Assembly: GCF_018861905.1 (NCBI RefSeq)
Contig: NZ_JAHLDU010000015.1
Span: 1-64,000, forward strand
Source: Clostridium sp. DSM 17811
GTDB lineage: Bacteria; Bacillota; Clostridia; Clostridiales; Clostridiaceae
DNA: 64,000 nucleotides
Direction of reading: 5' to 3'
Both the position numbers and the translations under genes were made by a program. Below the pieces are notes generated by a model. It saw only the letters and a list, made by a program, of their open reading frames with translations, had not been told where the DNA came from and did not search any database. Numbering within the stretch: the stretch's first letter is position 1; each line of letters starts with the position of its first letter. Below, piece after piece: positions 26,946 through 36,657 of the stretch.

Positions 26946-27494
26946 TTAATATTCTCTTAGTTCATAAGTTTTAACTAATATTTCTTTTTTATTACTTACT
27001 TGCTTCCATAATTCTAGCTTAGAAACCTTTACAAATTTTAAAAAATCATCTTTAGGTAAGGTTGCATCAATAGAAATAATTCCTACATTGTATGACTTTT
27101 TAATAATATGGTTGGCATTAGCTATTGAAATACGTAAATCAATAATATCATCATCTGTTTTAACGTTAAAACCATGTAAAGCTAAAGTGTCTGTAATATT
27201 TCTTGCTATACGAAAAATGTAGCCTTTATCTTCGACTTTAAGATTAACTTGATTTGAGTTGTCAGTTAATTCAATACTGTTATTTATGCCTACCTTAAAG
27301 TGTTTATAAGGAGCTAAAATTTTAGAAATAACTACATCTAATTTGTCTACATCAGGATTTGTAATAGTACTTACAGATATATAAAGGCTAGGGGAGTTCT
27401 TGTATAGTTTATATTTTCTACAAATATCCCTTTGAATATTCTGAACTATAGAATTTGATAAATCATCAAATAGTGCAACTAAAAAATATTTCAT
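26946..27494 (-). CDS. catalytically inactive paralogue of the 2H phosphoesterase
   Basis: The 182-residue protein starts at ATG 27494 after GGAGGACG; a longer in-frame start at 27524 has no site. It aligns end to end with the neighbour at 26355-26906: shared MKYFLVALFDDLS-like start, KYxLYK, ITNPDxxxLDV, VNLxxxxKGxI, LELWK and VKxYEL. The catalytic histidines are gone: LHITLE has become LYISVS (Tyr38) and LHISLAN has become LRISIAN (Arg121). The reading frame is otherwise intact, so selection has kept the fold. It may be a regulatory or binding subunit of its active sister. This is inference; the substitutions are directly visible. Confidence 0.85.
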   Translation of the reverse strand: MKYFLVALFDDLSNSIVQNIQRDICRKYKLYKNSPSLYISVSTITNPDVDKLDVVISKILAPYKHFKVGINNSIELTDNSNQVNLKVEDKGYIFRIARNITDTLALHGFNVKTDDDIIDLRISIANANHIIKKSYNVGIISIDATLPKDDFLKFVKVSKLELWKQVSNKKEILVKTYELREY

Positions 27495-27728
27495 TTTCGT
27501 CCTCCAAGTGAAATTAATAACCAAGATTGGTTAATATTATTTTGATTAAATTATAAGTTTATTATAACATAATTTTTGTTCTTTGTATTTTTTGTGTAAA
27601 TTTATGTAATCAACATTATTTCGATTTTATTAAAATATAAAGTATATATAAAAAGTTTTTATTAGTTGCATAAATTATGTTAATAATACTAATAATACAT
27701 TTGTACTAAATAAAGGGAGGCGTTTTTT

Positions 27729-27890
27729 ATGGAGCATAATAATAGTATCGGGTGTGTAGTAAGTGAATGTGAATATCATTGTAAAGATGATAATTTTTGT
27801 ACTTTAAACAAAATTGATGTTGTAAAACATGAAAGTGTTGCTAAAACACCAGAATGTACAGATTGCGGTAGTTTTAAGACAATGAAATAA
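27729..27890 (+). CDS. DUF1540 small cysteine-rich protein
   Basis: The 53-residue product follows AGGGAGG and has a DUF1540-like cysteine pattern: IGCVVSECEYHCKDDNFC near 7-24 and ECTDCGSFK near 42-50, likely one metal site. These proteins are common in clostridia; their function is unknown. It is divergent from the 2H operon and has its own terminator. Confidence 0.85.
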   Translation: MEHNNSIGCVVSECEYHCKDDNFCTLNKIDVVKHESVAKTPECTDCGSFKTMK

Positions 27891-27896
27891 TATAAG

Positions 27897-27928
27897 AATC
27901 ACCCGTATTTTCTACGGGTGATTTTTAT
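27897..27928 (+). terminator. terminator after the DUF1540 gene
   Basis: AATCACCCGTA, TTTTC loop, TACGGGTGATT and T tract give a perfect 11-bp stem. Confidence 0.92.
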
Positions 27929-28089
27929 ATTATTTAAATAAAAATTATAAATATTATGTTAAACATAACAATATTATTTCACATTTTTAAAATAAGTGCT
28001 AGAATATAATGTAGATATGGTATAATCGAGTTGTATGTATAAAAATAAAAAATACTTAATATATAAGGTATAGTGAGGATGATACAAAT

Positions 28090-29346
28090 ATGGATAAATT
28101 GGTAATTAACGGGGGTCGACGTATCCTTGGTCAAGTGGAAATAAGTGGTGCAAAAAATGCGGCAGTAGCAATTTTACCAATAGCTATAATAGCAAGTAAA
28201 GGTAAATGTATCATTGACAATATTCCAGATATAGAAGACGTAAATTGTATTGAAAGAATATTGGAAAATTTAGGCTGCGAAATTAAAAGAGAAAAAGATT
28301 CAGTTACAATAGATAGCACAAGTATAATTAGCATAAATGCTAATACAGAAGATGTAAGAAAAATGAGAGCATCATATTATTTAATTGGTGCACTTTTAGC
28401 TAGGTTTAAAAAGGCTAGAGTAGAACTTCCAGGAGGGTGTCCAATAGGGGCTAGACCAATAGACCAACATATAAAAGGTTTTGAGGCACTCGGGGCAACA
28501 GTGACTATTGAAAATGGTGCTGTAAATGTTCAGGCTGACAGGTTAATCGGAACTAGTATTTATTTTGATGTTGTTACTGTAGGGGCAACGATAAATGTAA
28601 TGACAGCCGCAACGCTTGCAGAAGGTACAACAATTTTGGAAAACTCTGCGAAAGAACCACATGTTGTTGATGTAGCTAACTTCTTAAATTCTATGGGAGC
28701 TAATATTAAAGGTGCAGGTACAGATGTTATAAGGATTATAGGGGTTGAGGAATTAACAGGATGTAACTATAGTGTAATCCCAGATCAAATAGAAGCGGGT
28801 ACCTTTATGATAGCAGCTGCTGCTTGTGGTGGAGAGGTAACTATAAATAATGTTATCCCAAAACATCTTGAATCAATTTCTGCAAAACTCATCGAAATGG
28901 GAGCAGAGGTACATGAAGGTGGAGATAGTGTTACGGTCAAATCAAATGGAAGACTTAAGGCTGTAAATATTAAGACGCTACCTTATCCAGGCTTTCCAAC
29001 GGATGTGCAACAACCAATGAATGCATTGCTTTGTATTTCAGAGGGGAGAAGTATAATAAATGAAAGTATCTATGAATCTAGATTTAAACAAGTTGATGAA
29101 TTAAAGAAAATGGGTGCTAATATAAATGTTGAAGGAACTGTTGCTACAGTTGATGGTGTAAGCAAACTTAAAGGAACTGTAGTTGTGGCATCAGATTTAA
29201 GAGCTGGAGCAGCTTTAGTTATTGCAGGACTTATAGCAGAAGGAACTACCGAAATTCTAGGTATAGAACATATTGATAGAGGATACCCAAATATAGAAGA
29301 AAAATTTAGAAATATAGGTGCAGATATAAAGAGAGTTACTATATAA
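28090..29346 (+). CDS. murA: UDP-N-acetylglucosamine 1-carboxyvinyltransferase
   Basis: MurA commits UDP-GlcNAc to peptidoglycan synthesis by adding enolpyruvate from PEP, and is the target of fosfomycin. The 418 residues have the two inside-out alpha/beta domains: GAKNAA at 20-25, the catalytic-loop Cys117 in [10 protein letters not shown] (so fosfomycin-sensitive in principle), and FPTDVQQP. Firmicutes usually carry two paralogues (MurAA and MurAB); which one this is cannot be fixed here. The ATG is set by GTGAGGATGAT. It leads a run of same-strand genes (metallo-hydrolase, GerMN lipoprotein, SEC-C protein, rlmH). Confidence 0.96.
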   Translation: MDKLVINGGRRILGQVEISGAKNAAVAILPIAIIASKGKCIIDNIPDIEDVNCIERILENLGCEIKREKDSVTIDSTSIISINANTEDVRKMRASYYLIGALLARFKKARVELPGGCPIGARPIDQHIKGFEALGATVTIENGAVNVQADRLIGTSIYFDVVTVGATINVMTAATLAEGTTILENSAKEPHVVDVANFLNSMGANIKGAGTDVIRIIGVEELTGCNYSVIPDQIEAGTFMIAAAACGGEVTINNVIPKHLESISAKLIEMGAEVHEGGDSVTVKSNGRLKAVNIKTLPYPGFPTDVQQPMNALLCISEGRSIINESIYESRFKQVDELKKMGANINVEGTVATVDGVSKLKGTVVVASDLRAGAALVIAGLIAEGTTEILGIEHIDRGYPNIEEKFRNIGADIKRVTI

Positions 29347-29371
29347 CAATTTTAAATTAAAGGAGATAATT

Positions 29372-30157
29372 ATGATTTTTTGTCCATTATATAGTGGAAG
29401 TAGTGGAAATAGTATATTTGTAGCGTCACAAAATACAAAAATTTTAGTGGATGCGGGTATGCCGGGGAAAAGCATTGAAGGCGCACTTAAATATATAAAT
29501 CAAAACCCTAATGATCTCGATGGTATCTTTATTACTCATGAACACTCTGACCACATAAAGGGTGCTGGTATTGTTTCAAGAAGATATAATATACCGATTT
29601 ACGCAAATGAAGATACTTGGAAAGCTATGGAGAGTAAGATAGGGAATATAAAAGAGGATAATATAAGAATTATAAATAATAATTCTGTGGATATAATGGA
29701 TATGCATATAACAAATTATAAATTATCACATGATGCAGCAGCACCTATAGGATATGCTTTATATACCGGAAAAAAGAAAGCCTGTATAGCTACCGATTTA
29801 GGTTATTTTTCCGAGGAAGTAAAGAATATAATAAAAGATGCTGATGTGGTGTTACTCGAGAGTAATCATGATGTAGAAATGGTGAAATTTGGACCATATC
29901 CATATTCATTAAAAAGAAGAATATTAAGTGATGTTGGTCATTTATCTAATGATGCATGTGGCCAAGCCATAGTGGATATAATGGGTAATAAATACAAACA
30001 TATCATTTTAGGTCACTTAAGTAAAACAAATAATTTTCCGGATTTAGCTTATCAAACAGTAGTTAATATTCTTAAAGAAAACAATATTGAAATAGGTAAG
30101 GATATTTCCTTGAATTTAGCTAAAAGAGATATGCCAAGTAATCTAATTGAATTTTAA
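29372..30157 (+). CDS. MBL-fold metallo-hydrolase, YycJ/WalJ-like
   Basis: The 261-residue metallo-beta-lactamase-fold protein has the two-metal motif HEHSDH at 56-61 and further ligands in LSHDAAAPIGY, the Asp in ATDLGYFS and the final His in LGHLSKTN. YycJ/WalJ proteins are linked with DNA replication/repair or the Wal cell-wall system in Firmicutes and act as 5'-to-3' exonucleases in some species. The ATG follows AAAGGAG, 25 bases after murA. The gene rlmH occurs in the same neighbourhood in Bacillus, as here. Confidence 0.9.
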   Translation: MIFCPLYSGSSGNSIFVASQNTKILVDAGMPGKSIEGALKYINQNPNDLDGIFITHEHSDHIKGAGIVSRRYNIPIYANEDTWKAMESKIGNIKEDNIRIINNNSVDIMDMHITNYKLSHDAAAPIGYALYTGKKKACIATDLGYFSEEVKNIIKDADVVLLESNHDVEMVKFGPYPYSLKRRILSDVGHLSNDACGQAIVDIMGNKYKHIILGHLSKTNNFPDLAYQTVVNILKENNIEIGKDISLNLAKRDMPSNLIEF

Positions 30158-30223
30158 GAAAAATAGATAGTACTACCTCAGTAGATTCAATACTTTAGTG
30201 AATTATTAAAGGAGAGGTCAAAT

Positions 30224-30787
30224 ATGAAAAAAGCAATCAAAATATTAGTATGTTCTATTCTAGTTGCGTCAACAATGGCATTTTCAGGGTGTGAAGAAAA
30301 AGATGAGAAAAGCGTCACCAATAAAGAAAAACTTGAAAATCTAAAACTACCTCTAGAAAAAGATGGCTTTATTCAATTGGGTATTTATTTTGATGGTACT
30401 AAAGATGGATCTACAGTGAAAGTAGTTAAAGATGAGAGAATTGTTAATAAGGAAGAGCTCATTGGTGAGACTATAATTCAGGAACTTATAAAAGGACCTA
30501 CTGTAAAAAGTGAGTTGAAACCAGTACTTCCTAAAGAAACTAGACTACTTAGTTTTTCAATTAAAGATAATATTGCTTATGTGAATTTAAGCAAAGAAGC
30601 TAAAATAAATATGTCAGAGGCGAAAGAAAAAAGTTGCCTTCAAAGTATAGCAGCATCATTAACTCAATTGTCGTCTATAAAAAAAATCAAACTGACACTT
30701 GAGAATAATGATATTGATACTATAGGTGGAAATTTTGATGTATCTAAGCCTTTTAGTAAAGAAGGATTAACGCTATTAAAGAAATAA
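30224..30787 (+). CDS. GerMN-domain lipoprotein
   Basis: The 187-residue protein begins with a lipoprotein signal (MKKAIKILVCSILVASTMAF then SGC, lipidated Cys23), a charged linker, and one GerMN (sporulation/spore germination) domain, including IQELIKGP, ETRLLSFSIKDNIAYVNLS and a final ISxL-like part. GerMN domains occur in GerM, needed in Bacillus for engulfment and the SpoIIIA-SpoIIQ channel. GerM has two; this has one, so a general cell-wall or envelope role is also possible. The ATG follows AAAGGAGAGG. Confidence 0.88.
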   Translation: MKKAIKILVCSILVASTMAFSGCEEKDEKSVTNKEKLENLKLPLEKDGFIQLGIYFDGTKDGSTVKVVKDERIVNKEELIGETIIQELIKGPTVKSELKPVLPKETRLLSFSIKDNIAYVNLSKEAKINMSEAKEKSCLQSIAASLTQLSSIKKIKLTLENNDIDTIGGNFDVSKPFSKEGLTLLKK

Positions 30788-30912
30788 ATAGTAAAAAAAA
30801 CGAACAAATATATTAATTTGTGAAGATTAAGCATATATGTTGAATATTAGTGAAGTATTTATTATAATAAAGAGATATAATAAATATATTATGATTTGAA
30901 GGAGAATAGAGG

Positions 30913-31410
30913 ATGAGTTTATATAAAGAATGGACAGATATGGTGGTTGATTATGTTAAACGTAGAGGAGAAGCTGCGTTTTGGCATGACTATGGCGAAA
31001 TCGAAAGACGTATTTACACTAAATTATTAGCAAACCATACAGATAAGGTCGAGGGTACAATGGAAGAACTTGCTAAACAATTTGAAGTATCTAACATATA
31101 TTTTATGGGGTTTACTGATGGAATAAATGATAGTCTTTTAGAACCTGTACAATTAGAAGAAACTGAAAGTGACACAAAAGTTAATTTCAAAGTAGATTTT
31201 GAAAAACTTTATTTTAATATGTTGGATGCAAAAGCAGATTATTTATATGAACTTCCACAATGGGAAGGGATTTTTTCAAAGGAAAAGAGAAAAGAAATTC
31301 AAAGATCATATAGAGATTCTAAAATGGTAGTTAATAATGATAAAGTTGGAAGAAATGATGCATGTCCTTGTGGAAGCGGAAAGAAATATAAGAAATGTTG
31401 TGGAAAATAA
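30913..31410 (+). CDS. SEC-C zinc-motif protein of unknown function
   Basis: The 165-residue protein has an alpha-helical N-terminal part I do not recognise beyond clostridial homologues (it includes [19 protein letters not shown] near 27-45) and a C-terminal SEC-C finger, [20 protein letters not shown] motifs bind zinc and often mediate ribosome or SecB contact. It lies between the GerMN lipoprotein and rlmH. The ATG follows GGAGAATAG. Function unknown. Confidence 0.82.
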   Translation: MSLYKEWTDMVVDYVKRRGEAAFWHDYGEIERRIYTKLLANHTDKVEGTMEELAKQFEVSNIYFMGFTDGINDSLLEPVQLEETESDTKVNFKVDFEKLYFNMLDAKADYLYELPQWEGIFSKEKRKEIQRSYRDSKMVVNNDKVGRNDACPCGSGKKYKKCCGK

Positions 31411-31450
31411 TTTAGTAATTATATAAGAAAATAAGAAATAAACTAATTAA

Positions 31451-31493
31451 AGTAATAAACTTTGCCTTTGGGACAAGGTTTATTGCTTTTTTA
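31451..31493 (+). terminator. terminator before rlmH
   Basis: AATAAACTTTG (31454-31464) pairs with CAAGGTTTATT (31474-31484) with one mismatch, followed by CTTTTTTAT. Confidence 0.75.
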
Positions 31494-31667
31494 TTTGTCT
31501 ATGATTATTAGGCAGAACTTATCAGGGCTGAAGTATCAAAAACTTAAAATATTTTAGAATTGCTAAAAATCACATATGTGTTTTATAAAAGGAGAGATTT
31601 GAGCATATAATAGTAGTGTGTTATATGTATGACAATTGCTATATAAGTAAACTAAGGGAGATTTAAA

Positions 31668-32147
31668 ATGAGCATAACTATAATATGTGTAGGGAAAATA
31701 AAAGAGAAATACCTAAGAAGTGCCATAGATGAATACACAAAAAGATTATCTAGATATTGTAAACTTAATATAATTGAGTTAAGTGATGAGAAAACTCCAG
31801 ATAATGCTTCTGGAAAAGAAGAGACATTAATAAAAGTAAAAGAAGGAGAGGCTATACTTAAGAATATAAAGGATAATATGTTTGTTATTGCTCTAGAATT
31901 AAGGGGGAATATGGTGTCCTCAGAGGAATTTTCAAATTACATAATGGATTTAGGGGTAAGAGGTGTTAGTAATATAGTTTTTGTAATTGGCGGATCATTA
32001 GGTTTGTCTAAAGGTGTTTTAGAAAGGTCCAATTATAAATTGTGTTTTTCGAAGATGACTTTCCCACATCAGTTATTTAGAGTTATGCTACTTGAACAGA
32101 TTTACAGAGGATTTAGAATAATAAGTGGGGAACCGTATCATAAGTAA
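31668..32147 (+). CDS. rlmH: 23S rRNA (pseudouridine1915-N3)-methyltransferase
   Basis: RlmH is a small SPOUT methyltransferase that modifies pseudouridine 1915 in helix 69 of 23S rRNA on assembled 70S ribosomes. The 159-residue length and the marks CVGKIKEKYLRSAIDEY, VIGGSLGLS and PHQLFRVMLLEQIYRGF...GEPYHK are diagnostic of the trefoil-knot AdoMet site. The ATG follows AAGGGAGA. It is frequently near yycJ in Firmicutes, as here. Confidence 0.97.
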   Translation: MSITIICVGKIKEKYLRSAIDEYTKRLSRYCKLNIIELSDEKTPDNASGKEETLIKVKEGEAILKNIKDNMFVIALELRGNMVSSEEFSNYIMDLGVRGVSNIVFVIGGSLGLSKGVLERSNYKLCFSKMTFPHQLFRVMLLEQIYRGFRIISGEPYHK

Positions 32148-32496
32148 ATATGTCTTCTTATTAGAATCATGTTAATGAGGATGTATTTTTTATTTTACAA
32201 AACTATTATAATAATTAATTAGGTTTAAAAATCGTAAATATTGTATATAGATGTAAAAAATGATAGAATAAGTATAGAATGCCTAAAAGAGCTTACATTA
32301 TTAAAGAATCCTAATATGAAGTAAAATCATATTGGGTTTCTTTAATAATGTAAGCTTAAAATAGTGTAAGAACATCACCAGATAATTATAGAGTGAACAG
32401 TACATAAGTAAATGCAGTTTCCCAAGTAAAGCTTTACATATAGGTAAACAATAAACAAATAAATTATGTTTTACTAACCAGGGGGGGTATTAGGGA
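32148..32496. other. 349-bp intergenic region before the ABC exporter
   Basis: No gene is seen, including no convincing precursor-peptide ORF. It contains a long hairpin at 32290-32356 (listed separately) and, near 32434-32450, TTTAC-ATATAG-GTAAA, a short dyad that could be an operator close to the exporter promoter. A GGGGGGG ribosome site precedes the exporter ATG. Confidence 0.45.
32290..32356. repeat. 30-bp-arm near-perfect inverted repeat (hairpin)
   Basis: The left arm 32290-32319 (AGCTTACATTATTAAAGAA then TCCTAATATGA) pairs with 32327-32356; by eye there is one mismatch and one G-T pair. The loop is 7 bases. There is no T run, so it is not a standard terminator; a MITE-like remnant or attenuator is possible. 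Confidence 0.8.
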
Positions 32497-34227
32497 ATGA
32501 ATATATTAAAGATATGGAAGCTGTCAGATAAGAAAGCGTTGTTTATACTGCAACTCCTAATGAATATAGGGATTGCAGCTATAACAATCATAGTTAGTAA
32601 TTTTGCAAAAAATGCAGTGGACCATGGCATTGGGGAGGGAAAGATGCTTGGAATATTTGTTCAATTTGTAATTATAACGGTTTTTGGAGTTGGACTAAGC
32701 TATAGTGGGGTGATTATTAGCTCTAAGTTTTCAATTGGACTGATAGAGAAGCTTAGAAATATAACCAATGATAAGCTAATAAACAGCAAATATGAGTATT
32801 TTGAAAATGAATCTTCAGGCAGTGTCAACAATAGAATACTTCATGATATGAGTAGCGTAGCCGATTATATGTCTGGAGGATTGCCAGAATTTTTAAGCAA
32901 CATGATTGTTTTTGTCTGCTGTTTTATATATCTTTTAACACTTAATATTACAATGACACTTGTAAGTGCTCTATGTATACCTGTTGCAGTGGCAGTTGCT
33001 AAGAAGGTGGCAGCACCTACTTATGATACAATGGAAAAGTTCAGCAAGAAGATGGATGAGGTTATGGGAATCGCACAAGACACTGTAAATGGTATTAAAA
33101 TTGAGAAAGCATATAACCTTAGAGGAAGACGTAAAAAATATTTTGATGAAAATATGGAACAGGCAACTTCATATTTTGTAGCTTATGAGAAGTTAGTGGT
33201 CAAAGCAGGACCTTATAAATATGTCATTAGGTCAGCACCTATGTTTGTTTCCATAATGTTAGGGTTTTATAATGCTTATAAGGGCAATATTACAAATGGT
33301 GAAATGGTAGCTTTTATCTTGTTGCTACAGAATGTATCAAAACCCCTTTCAGAACTTACAAGATATGTAACCGAGTTTAAAGAAGCCATGGTTTCTGTGG
33401 ACAGAGTGATGGAAATTGTGGAACTTAGCGAAGAAGCCTTTGGAACAGGAGAAGCTTTTGAAAGGGAGATAGCATTTGAACTTCATAACGTCTCTTTTTC
33501 CTATGGTAAAGATAATAAAACGTCAGACAATGTACTCAATGATATAAGTTTGGTTATACCAAAAGGAAAAACAGTTGCACTTGTCGGCTCCAGTGGAAGC
33601 GGTAAGAGTACTTTATTTAAGTTGTTATTGGGATTTCATACAACTACCCAAGGCGAAGTACGTTTATTTGGTAAGAATATAATGGAGTGGGACATTGAGA
33701 AGGCAAGAAAGAATATTTCCTATGTAGCGCAAGAAACATATCTTTTTGAAGGGACAGTTGCTCAAAATATTGCCTATGGTAAGCCTGACGCTTCATTTAA
33801 TGAAATAATACAAGCGGCTGAAAAAGCCTATGCCCATGATTTTATAATGAGTATGCCAGAGGGATATCAGACGGTTTTATCTGAAAGAGGAACTAATATT
33901 TCAGGAGGTCAGAAACAGCGCATCGCCATTGCACGTGCTTTTTTAAAGGATGCACCTATATTTTTGCTAGATGAAATGACATCAGCCCTTGATGTAGAAT
34001 CAGAAAAGCTAATCCAAAAGGCCATCGAAAATTATAGTGAAAGAAAAACAGTCATTCTCATAGCGCACCGCTTATCAACGATCATTAATGCAGATGAAAT
34101 ATATGTATTAAGCCATGGCATTATAGCTGAAAATGGAACACATGAAGGTCTATTAGAAAAGAAGGGGGTATATACTATGCTCTATAGCAATCAAGTCTTA
34201 GGTAATACAGGTGAGCAAGATGCATGA
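32497..34227 (+). CDS. ABC exporter half-transporter 1 (membrane + ATPase fused)
   Basis: The 576-residue type IV exporter half has six membrane helices in residues 15-300, then an ATPase with Walker A GSSGSGKST, signature SGGQKQRIAIA and Walker B FLLDEMTSALD (catalytic Glu present). It is paired with the next gene, whose ATG lies eight bases inside its end. Such tandem half-transporters work as heterodimers exporting drugs, lipids or peptides. A two-component system follows directly and probably regulates or senses for it. Codon choice looks somewhat more GC-rich than the flanks, hinting at transfer. Substrate unknown. Confidence 0.92.
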   Translation: MNILKIWKLSDKKALFILQLLMNIGIAAITIIVSNFAKNAVDHGIGEGKMLGIFVQFVIITVFGVGLSYSGVIISSKFSIGLIEKLRNITNDKLINSKYEYFENESSGSVNNRILHDMSSVADYMSGGLPEFLSNMIVFVCCFIYLLTLNITMTLVSALCIPVAVAVAKKVAAPTYDTMEKFSKKMDEVMGIAQDTVNGIKIEKAYNLRGRRKKYFDENMEQATSYFVAYEKLVVKAGPYKYVIRSAPMFVSIMLGFYNAYKGNITNGEMVAFILLLQNVSKPLSELTRYVTEFKEAMVSVDRVMEIVELSEEAFGTGEAFEREIAFELHNVSFSYGKDNKTSDNVLNDISLVIPKGKTVALVGSSGSGKSTLFKLLLGFHTTTQGEVRLFGKNIMEWDIEKARKNISYVAQETYLFEGTVAQNIAYGKPDASFNEIIQAAEKAYAHDFIMSMPEGYQTVLSERGTNISGGQKQRIAIARAFLKDAPIFLLDEMTSALDVESEKLIQKAIENYSERKTVILIAHRLSTIINADEIYVLSHGIIAENGTHEGLLEKKGVYTMLYSNQVLGNTGEQDA

Positions 34228-35887
34228 ATTGTATAAAGATTTGAAGAATACTTTCGTGTTTCTAAAAGGCCATTACTTTGTGTATTTTACGGGTATAATA
34301 GGAATGATACTGTTACAATCAAGTAGTGCATTGTTAGAATCGTATCTTTTAAAGATGCTACTTGATATTGGTGCACCAGAGAGTATGTGGTTCATTTTTA
34401 AAATGATTGCTATGCTTGTGATTTATATGATCTTAATGGTGTTGTTGCTTCCTGTGTTTACATTTATGTTTAATGGCAGGGCAAAATATGGTCATTGTAA
34501 CTTGAATAAGGCTGTGTATGAGAAGTTTAATAAAATAGATGTGAATTATTATGAAAAGAGACATAGCGGTGAGGTATTGTCTATCTTTGAAAATGATACA
34601 TGGGTGGTAGCTGTAATTTTCATGAGACACTTTAGACGTACGGTAGCTTCGCTTGCAACCATAGTGATCTATTTGATTCCTATGTTCGTATTTGATTACA
34701 GAATTACACTTATAATATTAACATTGAACCTAATTACACTTACTGCGAATACCTACATAGCTAAAAAGCTCAAAGCAACAACTAAGGAAATTCAGAAACA
34801 AATGAGTAATATGACAGTTACCATAGGAAATATTGTAGGCGGCATGTCAATAATAAAAATGTATCAACTTGCCGGCAGTATGAGAGAGAAGTTTAAGAAA
34901 GATAACAGTGAAGTTTCTAGGCTTAGTCTGAAAAATAGTAAAATAACAGCGTTGCTAACTTCCTATAATTTTTTTATATCTATGTTGAATATATTGGTCT
35001 TTCTTTTGCTTGGAACAATAATGGTAAAACAGGGACTTACTACATATGGTAATATCCTTGCAATAATGACTTTACAAACAGCTCTCGATGCAAATTTTAG
35101 AGAGTTTGGTCAGTATTATCCGATGTTTTACAATAGTCTTGCAGGAACAGAGAGAATATACGATTTTCTTGACATAGAAGAAGAACCTTTAAAATGGGAA
35201 GCCGAGCACATTAATCAAGCAGAATATATTCAATTTTATCAGGTTAACTTTGGATATACGCAAGATAAATTGGTGCTAAAGGATTTTAACCTTTCCGTAA
35301 AAGAAGGCGAAACACTAGCAATTATTGGGGAAAGCGGAAGTGGAAAGAGCTCTGTTGCAAAGCTTTTACTTGGATTTTATAAAATCAATTCCGGAGGGAT
35401 ATCTATCGGTGGAAAGAACCTTTCTGATATGATTTTGAGTGAAATCCGTGATATGATTGCTTATGTGCCACAGGAAGCGACACTTTTTAACACTACGATT
35501 ATGGAGAATATTAGATATGGAAGAGAAGATGCCACGGATGAAGAAATATTTGCAGCAGCACGAGCAGCAAATGCAGACACTTTTATAAGGCAGCAGCCAC
35601 AAGGATATGAGACATTTGTTGGTGAAAGAGGCATAAGACTGTCCGGTGGACAATGTCAGAGAATAGCTATTGCAAGGGCTATCATTAAAAATGCGCCTAT
35701 ACTTTTATTAGATGAAGCCACATCAGCCCTTGATTCGGAGTCGGAAAGACTTATTAAAAGTACTATAGATGAATATGGAAAGACCAGAACAACTATAATC
35801 ATTGCGCATAGGCTCTCAACTATTGAAAACGCGGACAGAGTTTTTAGAATGGGTGAAGAAGAGCAACAGAGTATTGTTGCCGGGTAG
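34220..35887 (+). CDS. ABC exporter half-transporter 2 (membrane + ATPase fused)
   Basis: The 555-residue partner half starts at ATG 34220 with AGGTGAG just before; a GTG at 34211 is the alternative. It has six membrane helices, then Walker A GESGSGKSS, signature SGGQCQRIAIA and Walker B LLLDEATSALD, so both ATP sites of the heterodimer look competent. The overlap with half 1 and near-equal length argue for a stoichiometric pair. The response regulator begins 77 bases later. Confidence 0.9.
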   Translation: MHELYKDLKNTFVFLKGHYFVYFTGIIGMILLQSSSALLESYLLKMLLDIGAPESMWFIFKMIAMLVIYMILMVLLLPVFTFMFNGRAKYGHCNLNKAVYEKFNKIDVNYYEKRHSGEVLSIFENDTWVVAVIFMRHFRRTVASLATIVIYLIPMFVFDYRITLIILTLNLITLTANTYIAKKLKATTKEIQKQMSNMTVTIGNIVGGMSIIKMYQLAGSMREKFKKDNSEVSRLSLKNSKITALLTSYNFFISMLNILVFLLLGTIMVKQGLTTYGNILAIMTLQTALDANFREFGQYYPMFYNSLAGTERIYDFLDIEEEPLKWEAEHINQAEYIQFYQVNFGYTQDKLVLKDFNLSVKEGETLAIIGESGSGKSSVAKLLLGFYKINSGGISIGGKNLSDMILSEIRDMIAYVPQEATLFNTTIMENIRYGREDATDEEIFAAARAANADTFIRQQPQGYETFVGERGIRLSGGQCQRIAIARAIIKNAPILLLDEATSALDSESERLIKSTIDEYGKTRTTIIIAHRLSTIENADRVFRMGEEEQQSIVAG

Positions 35888-35964
35888 TATTATATGATTA
35901 AATATTTTATTTGAGTTGAAGTTAACTTTGGGGTTACAATGTATAAAGATGGGAGGGATACATA

Positions 35965-36657
35965 ATGAATATTTTAATTGTAGAGGATGAACAAGATATA
36001 AGAGAATTGCTAGAAATTCATTTATCAAAAGAAGGATATAAGATTTTTACGGCAGAAGATGGTCTTCAAGCTTTAAATATATTTGAAAATAAAGATATAG
36101 ACATTGCACTACTTGATGTTATGATTCCGAAAATTGATGGATTTAAAGTTCTTAAAAAGATTAGAGAAACTAGTGAAATTCCAGTAATTTTTATAACTGC
36201 AAGGGAAGAAGAGGCAGATAAAATACTAGGACTAGGACTAGGGGCGGATGATTATGTAATAAAACCATTTAGTCCTATTGAAATAATTGCACGGGTTAAG
36301 GCTCAGCTCAGAAGGTATTATAAATATTCTAATAAAACTCATAAAACTGCAATAGTTGTTGGAGAGTTAATGCTAGACAAGGATAGTTGTTGTATTTATA
36401 AAAATAATATTCCTTTAGCTTTAAATCCAAAGGAATATAGGTTATTAGAGTTTATTTTAGAGAATCCAGGGAAGGTATACACTAAAAAACAGTTATATGA
36501 AATAGTATGGTGTAATCCATATTACGGGGACTCAAACACTATCATGGTACACATAAGCCATATTAGGGAAAAGATTGAAGAAGACCCTAAAAATCCAAAA
36601 TATTTAAAAACAATAAGGTGTATAGGATATAAAATGGAGTTACAGCATAATGAATAG
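35965..36657 (+). CDS. OmpR-type response regulator linked to the ABC exporter
   Basis: The 230-residue protein has a receiver with acidic residues near 7-9, Asp51 in LLDVMIP, a Thr in FITAR and the Lys in YVIKPF, then a winged helix ending DPKNPKYLKTIRCIGYKM. The ATG follows GGGAGGG. Eight bases overlap with the histidine kinase gene, so the two are coupled. Confidence 0.95.
   Translation: MNILIVEDEQDIRELLEIHLSKEGYKIFTAEDGLQALNIFENKDIDIALLDVMIPKIDGFKVLKKIRETSEIPVIFITAREEEADKILGLGLGADDYVIKPFSPIEIIARVKAQLRRYYKYSNKTHKTAIVVGELMLDKDSCCIYKNNIPLALNPKEYRLLEFILENPGKVYTKKQLYEIVWCNPYYGDSNTIMVHISHIREKIEEDPKNPKYLKTIRCIGYKMELQHNE

Noticed and set aside
32155-32205. Terminator directly after rlmH
   Set aside because: The TCTTCTTATTA/TAATGAGGA pairing has too many mismatches to support a stem.
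32148-32496. Hidden precursor peptide for the ABC exporter
   Set aside because: No short frame with a ribosome site or leader-core pattern is present between rlmH and the exporter, so a bacteriocin/RiPP cluster is not supported.
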